From: Cyclobacteriaceae bacterium
GTDB lineage: Bacteria > Bacteroidota > Bacteroidia > Cytophagales > Cyclobacteriaceae
Length of the DNA stretch: 32,945 nucleotides
Direction: 5' to 3'
Assembly (NCBI GenBank): GCA_025455225.1
Contig: JALOMY010000002.1
Coordinates: 1 to 32,945 of the forward strand
The position numbers were made by a program, and so were the translations under genes. Position 1 is the stretch's first letter; each line of letters starts with the position of its first letter. Below are positions 18,357-26,670 of this stretch, piece after piece. Below the pieces are notes generated by a model that saw only the letters and a program-made list of their open reading frames with translations, was not told where the DNA came from and did not search any database.

Positions 18357-21005
18357 ATGGCAGAGGAAAAATTGATCAGGTTAAGTCAGGCAGCAAGGAA
18401 GCTCAATGTGGGCCATCATACCATATTGGATTTCTTGGCCAAGAAAGGCCATGAGGTTGAAAACAACCCCAACGCCAAGCTTACGCCTGAGCAATTCGCA
18501 TTACTGTCAAAGGAGTTTGCGGCATCGGCAACCGAGAAACTGGAAGCAAGTGGCCTTACCATCGGAGTAAAGCACACCGACAGCATTGTTATTGAAAGCG
18601 AAAAGGAAGCAACAGCCAAAAAGCGTGCAGAGGAAGAAGAAAGTATTCTCATTAAGAATCTGGCAGCCAAGGAAATTGTAGCCAAGGAAGAAACAAAGCC
18701 TGAGAAAGTTGAACGGGAAAAGCCAAAACTGGAAGGCATCAAGGTAGTTGGCAAGATTGAACTTGAGAAAAAACCAAAAGTTGAGGAAGTAAAAGAAGAG
18801 CCCGAAGTAAAGAAAGAAGAAGTAGCACCTCAGCCGCTAAAAGAAATAATTGCCGAGAAACCCGAGCAGGAAGTTATTAAAGCAAAAGCCGACAAGCTTA
18901 AGGGTTTAAAAGTTGTTGATCGAATTGAGTTGCCCGTAGAAAAGGAGAAGAAAAAAGAACAACCCGTTGCCTCTTCAGACCTGCAGGAAGATAAAAAGGG
19001 CAAACGACCGCGTAAGCGTATTGTATCCCCGGGTGATGATAAAGGGCAGCGTCAACGTGGAGGCCGTCCATTACCTCAGCGTCCGGTGAAGGAAGAACCT
19101 TCAGAAAAGGAAATTCAGGAACAAATTCGTGCAACCCTGGCCAAACTCAGTGGAGGTGGCAAAAAAACCAGTGGTTCGAAATACCGTAGAGAAAAACGCC
19201 AGGCGATCTCTGAGGCGCACGAACAACAAATGCTTCAGGAGCAGGAAGCATCTAAAACACTTAAGGTAACTGAATTCATTTCAGCGAATGACCTGGCTTC
19301 ATTAATGAATGTTTCGGTTAATGATGTGATTTCAACCTGTCTTGGGTTGGGAATGTTCGTTTCAATTAATCAGCGTCTTGATGCAGAAGCGATCACTGTG
19401 ATTGCCGATGAGTTTGGATACGAAGTTCAGTTTACAACTACTGAAGAAGAAGACGAAATTCAGGAAGAAAAAGACCGGGATGAAGATCTTAAGCAGCGCG
19501 CACCGATCGTGACGATTATGGGTCACGTTGACCATGGTAAGACTTCATTATTGGACTATATCCGTAAAACCAAAGTTACTGCATCTGAAGCAGGGGGTAT
19601 TACCCAGCACATTGGTGCGTATGAAGTAACAACCAAGAACGGAAATAAGATTGCGTTTTTGGATACTCCGGGCCACGAGGCTTTTACTGCGATGCGTGCA
19701 CGGGGCGCTAAGCTTACAGATATTGCCATTATTGTGGTAGCGGCTGATGATGATGTAATGCCTCAAACCAAAGAAGCGATCAATCACGCTCAGGTTGCTG
19801 GTGTACCGATTGTTATAGCCATCAACAAAATTGATAAACCAACGGCAAATGCTGATAAAATTCGAGAGTCACTCGCTAAAATCAACATCCTGGTTGAAGA
19901 GTGGGGAGGTAAATACCAGTGTCAGGAAATTTCTGCCAAGTCAGGCAAGGGAGTAGACGAATTGTTGGAGAAAGTATTGCTCGAAGCAGAATTACTTAAC
20001 CTTCGTGCAAATCCGGATAAACCTGCCGTTGGATCCATCATCGAGGCTTCTTTGGATAAAGGCCGTGGCTACGTAGCAACGCTGATGGTTCAGGCTGGAT
20101 CATTAAAAATTGGAGATGTGATGCTGGCAGGCGCTCATTATGGCCGCGTAAAGGCCATGTTTGATGCTTTAGGTAATAAAGTAAAGGAGGCAGGACCATC
20201 CACACCTGTTCAAGTATTAGGTCTTGACGGAGCTCCGCAGGCTGGTGAAAAATTCAGTGTGTTGGAATCCGATCGCGAAGCCCGTGAACTGGCTTCCAAA
20301 CGGGGACAAATTCTGCGCGAGCAAAGCATTCGTACCAAGAAACACATCACACTTGATGAAATCGGAAGACGTCTGGCAATCGGTAATTTCAAAGAACTGA
20401 ATGTCATTGTTAAAGGTGATGTAGACGGTTCAGTTGAAGCCTTGTCAGATTCCTTGTTGAAACTTTCTACAAAGGAAATTCAGGTAGCAATCATCCATCG
20501 TGGCGTAGGTCAGATTTCTGAATCGGATGTACTGCTTGCTTCCGCTTCCGATGCTGTTATTGTTGGTTTCCAGGTACGCCCTTCTTCTTCGGCCCGCAGA
20601 CTGGCTGAGAATGAAGAAATTGAAATACGTCTCTACTCCATCATCTACGATGCCATCAACGATGTAAAGGCTGCTATGGAAGGTATGCTGGCGCCTGAAC
20701 AGGAAGAAGTAATTGTGGGTAATGCTGAAGTGCGCGAAGTATTCAAGATCACAAAAGTAGGTACCGTTGCAGGTTGTATGGTTACAGATGGATACATCAA
20801 ACGCAATAACCCGATCCGTTTGATTCGTGATGGTATTGTGGTGTATGCCGGTAAGTTGAATTCTCTGAAGCGTTTCAAAGACGATGTTGGAGAAGTGAAA
20901 TCAGGTTACGACTGCGGTATGGGCATCGAAAGCTTTAACGACATTCAGGTAGGTGATGTCATTGAGAGCTACGAGATGCGTGAAGTGAAGCGAACGCTCG
21001 CTTAA
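18357..21005 (+). CDS. infB: Translation initiation factor IF-2
   Basis: [62 protein letters not shown], Lys/Glu-rich N-terminal extension. ATG at 18357 preferred over the track's TTG at 18351. Confidence 0.97.
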   Translation: MAEEKLIRLSQAARKLNVGHHTILDFLAKKGHEVENNPNAKLTPEQFALLSKEFAASATEKLEASGLTIGVKHTDSIVIESEKEATAKKRAEEEESILIKNLAAKEIVAKEETKPEKVEREKPKLEGIKVVGKIELEKKPKVEEVKEEPEVKKEEVAPQPLKEIIAEKPEQEVIKAKADKLKGLKVVDRIELPVEKEKKKEQPVASSDLQEDKKGKRPRKRIVSPGDDKGQRQRGGRPLPQRPVKEEPSEKEIQEQIRATLAKLSGGGKKTSGSKYRREKRQAISEAHEQQMLQEQEASKTLKVTEFISANDLASLMNVSVNDVISTCLGLGMFVSINQRLDAEAITVIADEFGYEVQFTTTEEEDEIQEEKDRDEDLKQRAPIVTIMGHVDHGKTSLLDYIRKTKVTASEAGGITQHIGAYEVTTKNGNKIAFLDTPGHEAFTAMRARGAKLTDIAIIVVAADDDVMPQTKEAINHAQVAGVPIVIAINKIDKPTANADKIRESLAKINILVEEWGGKYQCQEISAKSGKGVDELLEKVLLEAELLNLRANPDKPAVGSIIEASLDKGRGYVATLMVQAGSLKIGDVMLAGAHYGRVKAMFDALGNKVKEAGPSTPVQVLGLDGAPQAGEKFSVLESDREARELASKRGQILREQSIRTKKHITLDEIGRRLAIGNFKELNVIVKGDVDGSVEALSDSLLKLSTKEIQVAIIHRGVGQISESDVLLASASDAVIVGFQVRPSSSARRLAENEEIEIRLYSIIYDAINDVKAAMEGMLAPEQEEVIVGNAEVREVFKITKVGTVAGCMVTDGYIKRNNPIRLIRDGIVVYAGKLNSLKRFKDDVGEVKSGYDCGMGIESFNDIQVGDVIESYEMREVKRTLA

Positions 21006-21014
21006 CGAGTCCGG

Positions 21015-21452
21015 TTAATGCCGGTAATACGTTTTACTGACTATTTTCCACCCTTCGTTGAATTTGTAGAGTACCAGGTAATCAGTGAAAGTCTTTTTCC
21101 CTTCACGATAAAGTTCCAGTTTTACGATTGCAGCACTGCCGGTTACATCTACCGTTATGAATTTCCCTTCGGTACGCACAGAGGATACATTACCCTCTTT
21201 CTTTCGTTTTTCAATGGCGGTAATCCATTCCTCAATTGCAAAGGGTTTTACTTCATTGTCGATCAGTCGAAGCATGGAAAATGAAGGGTGAAATCCGTTT
21301 CGGATATCATCAATATTTCCGTTGTTTTGAATGCCTTCAATGTAAGCTGAAGTTATTACACTTTTTATTGCGGCTTCTTCAGCAGATTGCGCAAACGAAA
21401 TAATTAATGAACCGCAAATAAGAATAAATGAAGGCAGAATTGTTTTTAGCAT
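21015..21452 (-). CDS. Secreted NTF2-like / lumazine-binding-like protein
   Basis: Signal peptide MLKTILPSFILICGSLIISFAQ; SVITSAYIEGIQNNGNIDDIRNGFHPSFSMLRL...FTDYLVLYKFNEGWKIVSKTYYRH resembles the NTF2-like lumazine-binding family. Confidence 0.7.
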   Translation of the reverse strand: MLKTILPSFILICGSLIISFAQSAEEAAIKSVITSAYIEGIQNNGNIDDIRNGFHPSFSMLRLIDNEVKPFAIEEWITAIEKRKKEGNVSSVRTEGKFITVDVTGSAAIVKLELYREGKKTFTDYLVLYKFNEGWKIVSKTYYRH

Positions 21453-21467
21453 AATAATTTGTACAAA

Positions 21468-22016
21468 ATGTTAAAAAATTTCTTTCTGCTGGTTTTACTG
21501 TTGTCCGGATGTAAAATTGATCGGGAGAGAAAAATTGATCGTGATCGATTCACCTTCCAAATGACGGCCGATTCGCATCTGTTTTTCAAAAACGTTCGCC
21601 AGCTCTACTACGACTTTACGGATTTGCAGGAGGCTAAGTTACACGTCTATCGTTACAGCGACAGGCAGAAGGGCAATGCCTATCCGTGCATGCATCCGAC
21701 ACTGGTTGTTGATTGGCTGCGCAACGAGGCATACGTGTTGATTGAAGTCAATGAAATCCTGCAAGATCAGGATGAACTGGTTATTTATGAAAAAAGCTCA
21801 CCAACAGGTGTGAAGTATTCGTATTCTCTAGTTGAGCGTGGCCGGTTAAACATGCTTGAATTTGCTACAAAAATCTACGAGGGGATTATGACCGAAAGTG
21901 AATTTTCTGTCAGGATTAATGGACAGGTAATACCTCTTTTTACTGATGAAACCGACCGGGGAAATTTCAGAATAGCAATGGCTGATTATTACCGGCTCAC
22001 CCGAATCATCCGTTGA
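21468..22016 (+). CDS. Predicted lipoprotein of unknown function
   Basis: MLKNFFLLVLLLSGC lipobox; ORF stays open to 22016. The track start (TTG 21459) lies upstream of a better ATG at 21468. Confidence 0.7.
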   Translation: MLKNFFLLVLLLSGCKIDRERKIDRDRFTFQMTADSHLFFKNVRQLYYDFTDLQEAKLHVYRYSDRQKGNAYPCMHPTLVVDWLRNEAYVLIEVNEILQDQDELVIYEKSSPTGVKYSYSLVERGRLNMLEFATKIYEGIMTESEFSVRINGQVIPLFTDETDRGNFRIAMADYYRLTRIIR

Positions 22017-23090
22017 TTACGGAGTCATTCCCTCAGCCATTTTCTCCGCGCTATCGGCAATGCGCAACTGTTCCACAAAGTCGTCAATCTCGCCATTCAT
22101 AATAGCCGGTAAATTATACTGAGTAAATCCGATTCGATGGTCGGTTACCCGGCTTTGAGGAAAATTATACGTTCTGATTTTTTCAGAACGGTCTCCGCTT
22201 CGCACCAGCGACTTACGGGCAGCACCCATTTCACTTTGTTGTTTCTCTACTTCCATTTCGTAGAGCTTTGACTTAAGCATCTGCAGGGCACGTTCCCGGT
22301 TGCCGTGTTGCGAACGTTCTACCTGGCACGTGATAACAATACCGGTTGGTTTATGCGTCAATTGAACTTTCGTTTCAACTTTGTTTACATTCTGTCCGCC
22401 TGCTCCGCTTGAACGCGCAGTCTGAACTTCAATATCAGCCGGGTTAATTTCAATATTAACATCTTCAACTTCCGGCAATACCACCACGGATGCTGCCGAT
22501 GTATGAACCCGCCCTTGTTGTTCGGTTGCCGGTACCCGTTGTACGCGGTGTACGCCTGATTCAAATTTCAGTTTACCATAAGCACCTTCACCGCTAACAC
22601 TGCAAATAATTTCTTTATAGCCGCCCGCTGTTCCTTCGGTGAAGTCAACGGTACTCATTTTTAATCCTACACGGTCACAATATCGCTGGTACATCCTCCA
22701 TAGGTCTCCGGCAAAAAGGGAGGCTTCATCTCCCCCGGTACCGGCACGGATTTCAAGGATGCAGTCTTTGTCATCGTTCGGGTCTTTGGGAATAAGCAAC
22801 TCCTTCAATTCAGCTTCCAGGCTCTCGATTTTAGGTTCCAGCTCATCGATTTCCATTTTGGCCAATTCACGCATATCGGCATCTTTTTCACGCTGAAGTA
22901 CGTCCTTGGCATGTTTGAAATTACTTTGGGCCGAAAGGTATTCGTTGTATTTCGACACTACTTTTTCAAGGTCACCGTATTCCCTGCTCAGCTGGGAGAA
23001 CTTTTTTGGATTGCTTACTGTATCGGGCTGAACCAACAGTTGACCCAATTCCTCGAAGCGATGCTTAATTTCTTCTAATTTTTCAATCAT
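22017..23090 (-). CDS. prfA: Peptide chain release factor 1
   Basis: [23 protein letters not shown] (PAT anticodon mimic), [26 protein letters not shown] (GGQ). Confidence 0.97.
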   Translation of the reverse strand: MIEKLEEIKHRFEELGQLLVQPDTVSNPKKFSQLSREYGDLEKVVSKYNEYLSAQSNFKHAKDVLQREKDADMRELAKMEIDELEPKIESLEAELKELLIPKDPNDDKDCILEIRAGTGGDEASLFAGDLWRMYQRYCDRVGLKMSTVDFTEGTAGGYKEIICSVSGEGAYGKLKFESGVHRVQRVPATEQQGRVHTSAASVVVLPEVEDVNIEINPADIEVQTARSSGAGGQNVNKVETKVQLTHKPTGIVITCQVERSQHGNRERALQMLKSKLYEMEVEKQQSEMGAARKSLVRSGDRSEKIRTYNFPQSRVTDHRIGFTQYNLPAIMNGEIDDFVEQLRIADSAEKMAEGMTP

Positions 23091-23162
23091 ACCCTTAAAA
23101 CGGGTTCAAAGTTAGTAAATCGTTGCATTCGTAAGTTTTCCATCTGAACATTACCTTTGGGC

Positions 23163-23636
23163 ATGCGATGGATTTATGTTGCCATACTGGTATTACTGAT
23201 GGGTTGCGGTGGATCTTTAAGTGAAGAACAACGCAAGCAAATGCGTGAGGCACGCGAACAACAAACCATCAAAAAAGTTACCGAAGCTGAGCTTACCCAG
23301 GAAGCATTCGACCGGGGAAAGGAAATAATTGATTTGATAGAGAAGAATCCGAATCAAAGCGATTCAATTGCTCAAAATCATCATGTAATTATTCGTTGGA
23401 TCGATCCTTCTTCTCCTGATGCCACCGAACTGGAACGTCAGGTTATAGATGCCTATTTGAATAGCGCAATTATGGGGAACGCAGTATCCGATAATGTACA
23501 AAAGCTCGGTACGGATTCATTATTATACAGTAAGCCGGTTGTAACCGAGTTGCCGGACGGCAGCGTGCAGGTAAAGGGATTATGGAATGTTAAGATGTCA
23601 AAAAAGTACCTTGTGCTGGGTATGGATAAAAAATAG
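23163..23636 (+). CDS. Predicted lipoprotein of unknown function
   Basis: MRWIYVAILVLLMGCGGSLSEEQRKQ lipobox; track start TTG 23157 overlaps a -7-like TACCTTTG, so ATG 23163 is preferred. Confidence 0.68.
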   Translation: MRWIYVAILVLLMGCGGSLSEEQRKQMREAREQQTIKKVTEAELTQEAFDRGKEIIDLIEKNPNQSDSIAQNHHVIIRWIDPSSPDATELERQVIDAYLNSAIMGNAVSDNVQKLGTDSLLYSKPVVTELPDGSVQVKGLWNVKMSKKYLVLGMDKK

Positions 23637-23637
23637 A

Positions 23638-24165
23638 TCAGTTGATTTTCTTAAAAGTCTGTCCCGTGAAATAACCTTTCTGTATCAATTCCATTAATTT
23701 TTTTGGAGAAGGTTCAATGATGAAGTAGGTTTTATTTTCGACTTCAGTTTTGGTGACTTTAATATCGTTGGATAATTTTTGAATAAACTGGTTCCGGGCT
23801 TCTTCGTCATCCGGAAATTCCGGCATCTGCAAATACTGAATGTCTCCATTTTTCTCCCGTTTGATTACTCTTAAATACCAAACGTACTCTTCCCGGAGAT
23901 TCAGAAAGTAATATCCTTTATAATACTTAAGAATCAGGCTATCGCTAAGCGATGCTACCTCATCTTTCCCGAGCCGGTATCCGGTCTTATCTATTACCAG
24001 GGTATCTACGGGTTCATCACTTTCCAAAATGAGGTATCGGCCGTTAAGTTTGGAAGGGACTTCTTTCAGGGCTTTGATTCCTTTAGGCTGAGGCTCCTTA
24101 TAGGATATTTCTGTACAGGCTAAATTAAGAAGGATAAGTAACAGGAACAGGGCAAAGGCTTTCAT
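23638..24165 (-). CDS. Predicted lipoprotein of unknown function
   Basis: MKAFALFLLLILLNLACTEISYKEP lipobox and a clean 175-aa ORF. Confidence 0.68.
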   Translation of the reverse strand: MKAFALFLLLILLNLACTEISYKEPQPKGIKALKEVPSKLNGRYLILESDEPVDTLVIDKTGYRLGKDEVASLSDSLILKYYKGYYFLNLREEYVWYLRVIKREKNGDIQYLQMPEFPDDEEARNQFIQKLSNDIKVTKTEVENKTYFIIEPSPKKLMELIQKGYFTGQTFKKIN

Positions 24166-24290
24166 TTAGGTAAGTTACAGAATTACAGGTTAATTTAGAG
24201 TTGCTCGCGCAGGGTAACTTTTTTAAATAGCCCTCCAACGAAGGCTTTTAATTATGTGTCTAAAACGAGAATGAAATCTATTTTTACAGC

Positions 24291-24995
24291 ATGAAGAGAA
24301 TAAGATTGTGGTCTGTTTTAAGCATTATATTATTGACCGGTTGTTTTCCGGAAAGCGAATATCCCACTGTTTTTACGTATACTTTTGATTTCTCGGTTAA
24401 TGCAGAAGGGTGGTCGGGTGATTTTTCAGACTATCCTGAAGGTGATTCAATTGCCTATGAATTGGCTTATTCTTATGGCCCTCTTCCGGATAATGTTAGC
24501 AAGACCCGCAAAGGATTTAAGTTAACCGGCAACAATCAAAGTGATGATCTCTTCATGTTCATTAAACGAAAGCTAACAGGTTTTCCGCCTAATTCACGGT
24601 TTGAGGTTTTATTTAATGTACGATTTGCATCTAATGCACCAACAGAAGCATTTGGCATCGGTGGAGCACCAGGTGAAAGTGTCATCGTAAAAGCAGGGAT
24701 CACCACTATTGAACCCCTTAAGGAACTGGTTGACGGATACTACCAGATGAACATTGATAAAGGCAATCAGGCTGAAAGCGGAGAGGATATGATGGCCATC
24801 GGCAATGTAGGGGTTTCTCCTACAACAACCCAGTATACAGAAATTTATCGCGGTAATAGTTCTTCAAATCCCTTTATTCTAACAACCAATAACCTCGGTG
24901 AAGTCTGGATAATTATCGGCACTGACAGTGGTTATGAAGGGACAACCACATTATATTATACTTCTCTTGACCTGGTATTTAACCAGGTTTATTAA
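24291..24995 (+). CDS. Predicted lipoprotein, beta-sandwich-like, unknown function
   Basis: MKRIRLWSVLSIILLTGCFPESE lipobox; FTYTFDFSVNAEGWSGDFSDYPEGD, GIGGAPGESVIVKAGITTIEP, NIDKGNQAESGED. Confidence 0.72.
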   Translation: MKRIRLWSVLSIILLTGCFPESEYPTVFTYTFDFSVNAEGWSGDFSDYPEGDSIAYELAYSYGPLPDNVSKTRKGFKLTGNNQSDDLFMFIKRKLTGFPPNSRFEVLFNVRFASNAPTEAFGIGGAPGESVIVKAGITTIEPLKELVDGYYQMNIDKGNQAESGEDMMAIGNVGVSPTTTQYTEIYRGNSSSNPFILTTNNLGEVWIIIGTDSGYEGTTTLYYTSLDLVFNQVY

Positions 24996-25196
24996 GACCC
25001 ATTTTTTTATTGATTCTGTATGGGAATACCGGGTTCTAGTAATCCTGACTTATTTTTCTAACCTTTTACAACAGCTAATAAATACCTGTTTGGTTTGAGA
25101 ACCCTTAACCCGGTTTTATCGTATCTTTAACTTTCAATCGAAAGAGAGGTTATAATTCGAAATCACACTCTTTATAGTCTTTAATATTCTACAAGT

Positions 25197-25985
25197 ATGA
25201 AATCAGGAATCATCATCACAGCTGTTACATTAACGGTAATTACATTTACCGGATATGGACAGGGCATTGTGGGTAAGCTGAAGCAAAAAGCAGCCCAGGT
25301 TGGCGAGCGAACCGTTGAAAAGAAAATTGATGAGAAGACCGGCATCAGTCAACCGGGTTCAGCGCCTGCAGGCGGCCCCAAATCTGGCCCGGGAGGCAGT
25401 AGTGCCCCCACGAACACCACTGGTGAAGGATTGGTGGTAACACCACCCAATGTAAAAGAGAGCATGGCAGAAGCAGAAGTATCTTTTAGGACAGGCATGT
25501 ATTCGGATGCCCGGTATGCCCTTCGTCAAGCCATGTTAGGTGTGGAGATGGAAATCGGAAACCAGGTACTGAATTCCCTGCCTGAAAGTGTAGTAGGCTT
25601 ACCTAAAAAGGAAGGTGCAGATCAGGTAACCAGTATGGGATATGGATGGGTAGGCTTAACCATTTATCGTGAGTATGCTTCGGGTGATAAGCAACTGAGT
25701 ATTGCAATCGCTAACAATTCTGCCTGGATGGCGGCCCTCAATATGTATCTGACTAATCCGGGTTATTCATCTACCGGACAACAAAATTGGAAGCAGATAA
25801 AAGTTAAAGGATATAAAGGCATTATTGAATTTAACGAAGGCTCTGGCTATAAGGTAAGCGTGCCGATAGGCCAAACCTCCTTAATTATGTGGGAAGGAAT
25901 CAACTTTGCCACGGAACAGGATATTATGAATGCCGCCAATGCATTTGATATCGATGCAATTAAAAATAAGTTAGGTGAGAAATAG
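25197..25985 (+). CDS. Secreted protein of unknown function, paralog A
   Basis: Hydrophobic N-terminus ending GYGQ, amphipathic helix GIVGKLKQKAAQVGERTVEKKIDEKTG, Gly/Pro/Ser linker, then a domain shared with the next ORF. Confidence 0.78.
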   Translation: MKSGIIITAVTLTVITFTGYGQGIVGKLKQKAAQVGERTVEKKIDEKTGISQPGSAPAGGPKSGPGGSSAPTNTTGEGLVVTPPNVKESMAEAEVSFRTGMYSDARYALRQAMLGVEMEIGNQVLNSLPESVVGLPKKEGADQVTSMGYGWVGLTIYREYASGDKQLSIAIANNSAWMAALNMYLTNPGYSSTGQQNWKQIKVKGYKGIIEFNEGSGYKVSVPIGQTSLIMWEGINFATEQDIMNAANAFDIDAIKNKLGEK

Positions 25986-26009
25986 TCTGAATGATTAAGT
26001 AATTGTATT

Positions 26010-26624
26010 ATGAAAAATATATTCTTCTCATTAATGGTACTTAGCTTCTGTATAACCATAATGGCCGAAGCACAGGAGTTTGAAAAAAGCATAACAGCGG
26101 CTAAAACTTCCTACAATTCAGGGGATTTGGAAGATGCGCGATTCAACCTTGAAAATGCATTACGCGAAGTTGATGCGGCAATCGGTCGTGAAATATTAAA
26201 GGTATTGCCAACTTCCCTGGCTGGCCTTACCAGTGATCCTAAGAATGATCAGGTTACCGGTATGTCGGGCGCCATTGTGGGCGGTTTGTATGTACACCGT
26301 GCCTATGGAGGGCAGCCCGATAAAAGTGTGTCATTAGATATTATCAGCGACTCTCCGCTAATGGCGAGCATCAATGCAATATTGGCCATGCCAATGATAA
26401 TGAACACAGGCGACAGCAACCAGAAAGTTGTTAAGGTACAGGGTTATAAGTCCCTGCTTAACCGAAAAGTTGATGAAAATAACCAAACCTCAGGTTATAC
26501 TTTGCAAACTCCGTTTACCGGTTCAATGCTGACAATGGATTATTCCGGAGCTATCTCGGAAGCTGATTTTCTTAAATACGCCAACACACTGCCGTTTGAA
26601 AAAATCATCAAATTTGCACAGTAG
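26010..26624 (+). CDS. Secreted protein of unknown function, paralog B
   Basis: Signal peptide MKNIFFSLMVLSFCITIMAEAQ; LPTSLAGL...DQVTGMSGAIVGGLYVHRAYGG...VVKVQGYKSLL...ISEADFLKYANTLPFEKI aligns with the C-terminal domain of 25197-25985. Confidence 0.78.
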   Translation: MKNIFFSLMVLSFCITIMAEAQEFEKSITAAKTSYNSGDLEDARFNLENALREVDAAIGREILKVLPTSLAGLTSDPKNDQVTGMSGAIVGGLYVHRAYGGQPDKSVSLDIISDSPLMASINAILAMPMIMNTGDSNQKVVKVQGYKSLLNRKVDENNQTSGYTLQTPFTGSMLTMDYSGAISEADFLKYANTLPFEKIIKFAQ

Positions 26625-26646
26625 CAATCTGAAAGAATAGGAATAT

Positions 26647-26670
26647 AAAAAGGGGCTCAGGCCCCTTTTT
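26647..26670. terminator. Bidirectional intrinsic terminator
   Basis: AAAAAGGGGC-TCAG-GCCCCTTTTT, perfect 10-bp stem between convergent genes. Confidence 0.92.

Noticed and set aside
18600-19150. Lys/Glu-rich low-complexity region as a separate gene or repeat
   Set aside because: In frame with infB; such N-terminal extensions are normal for bacterial IF-2.
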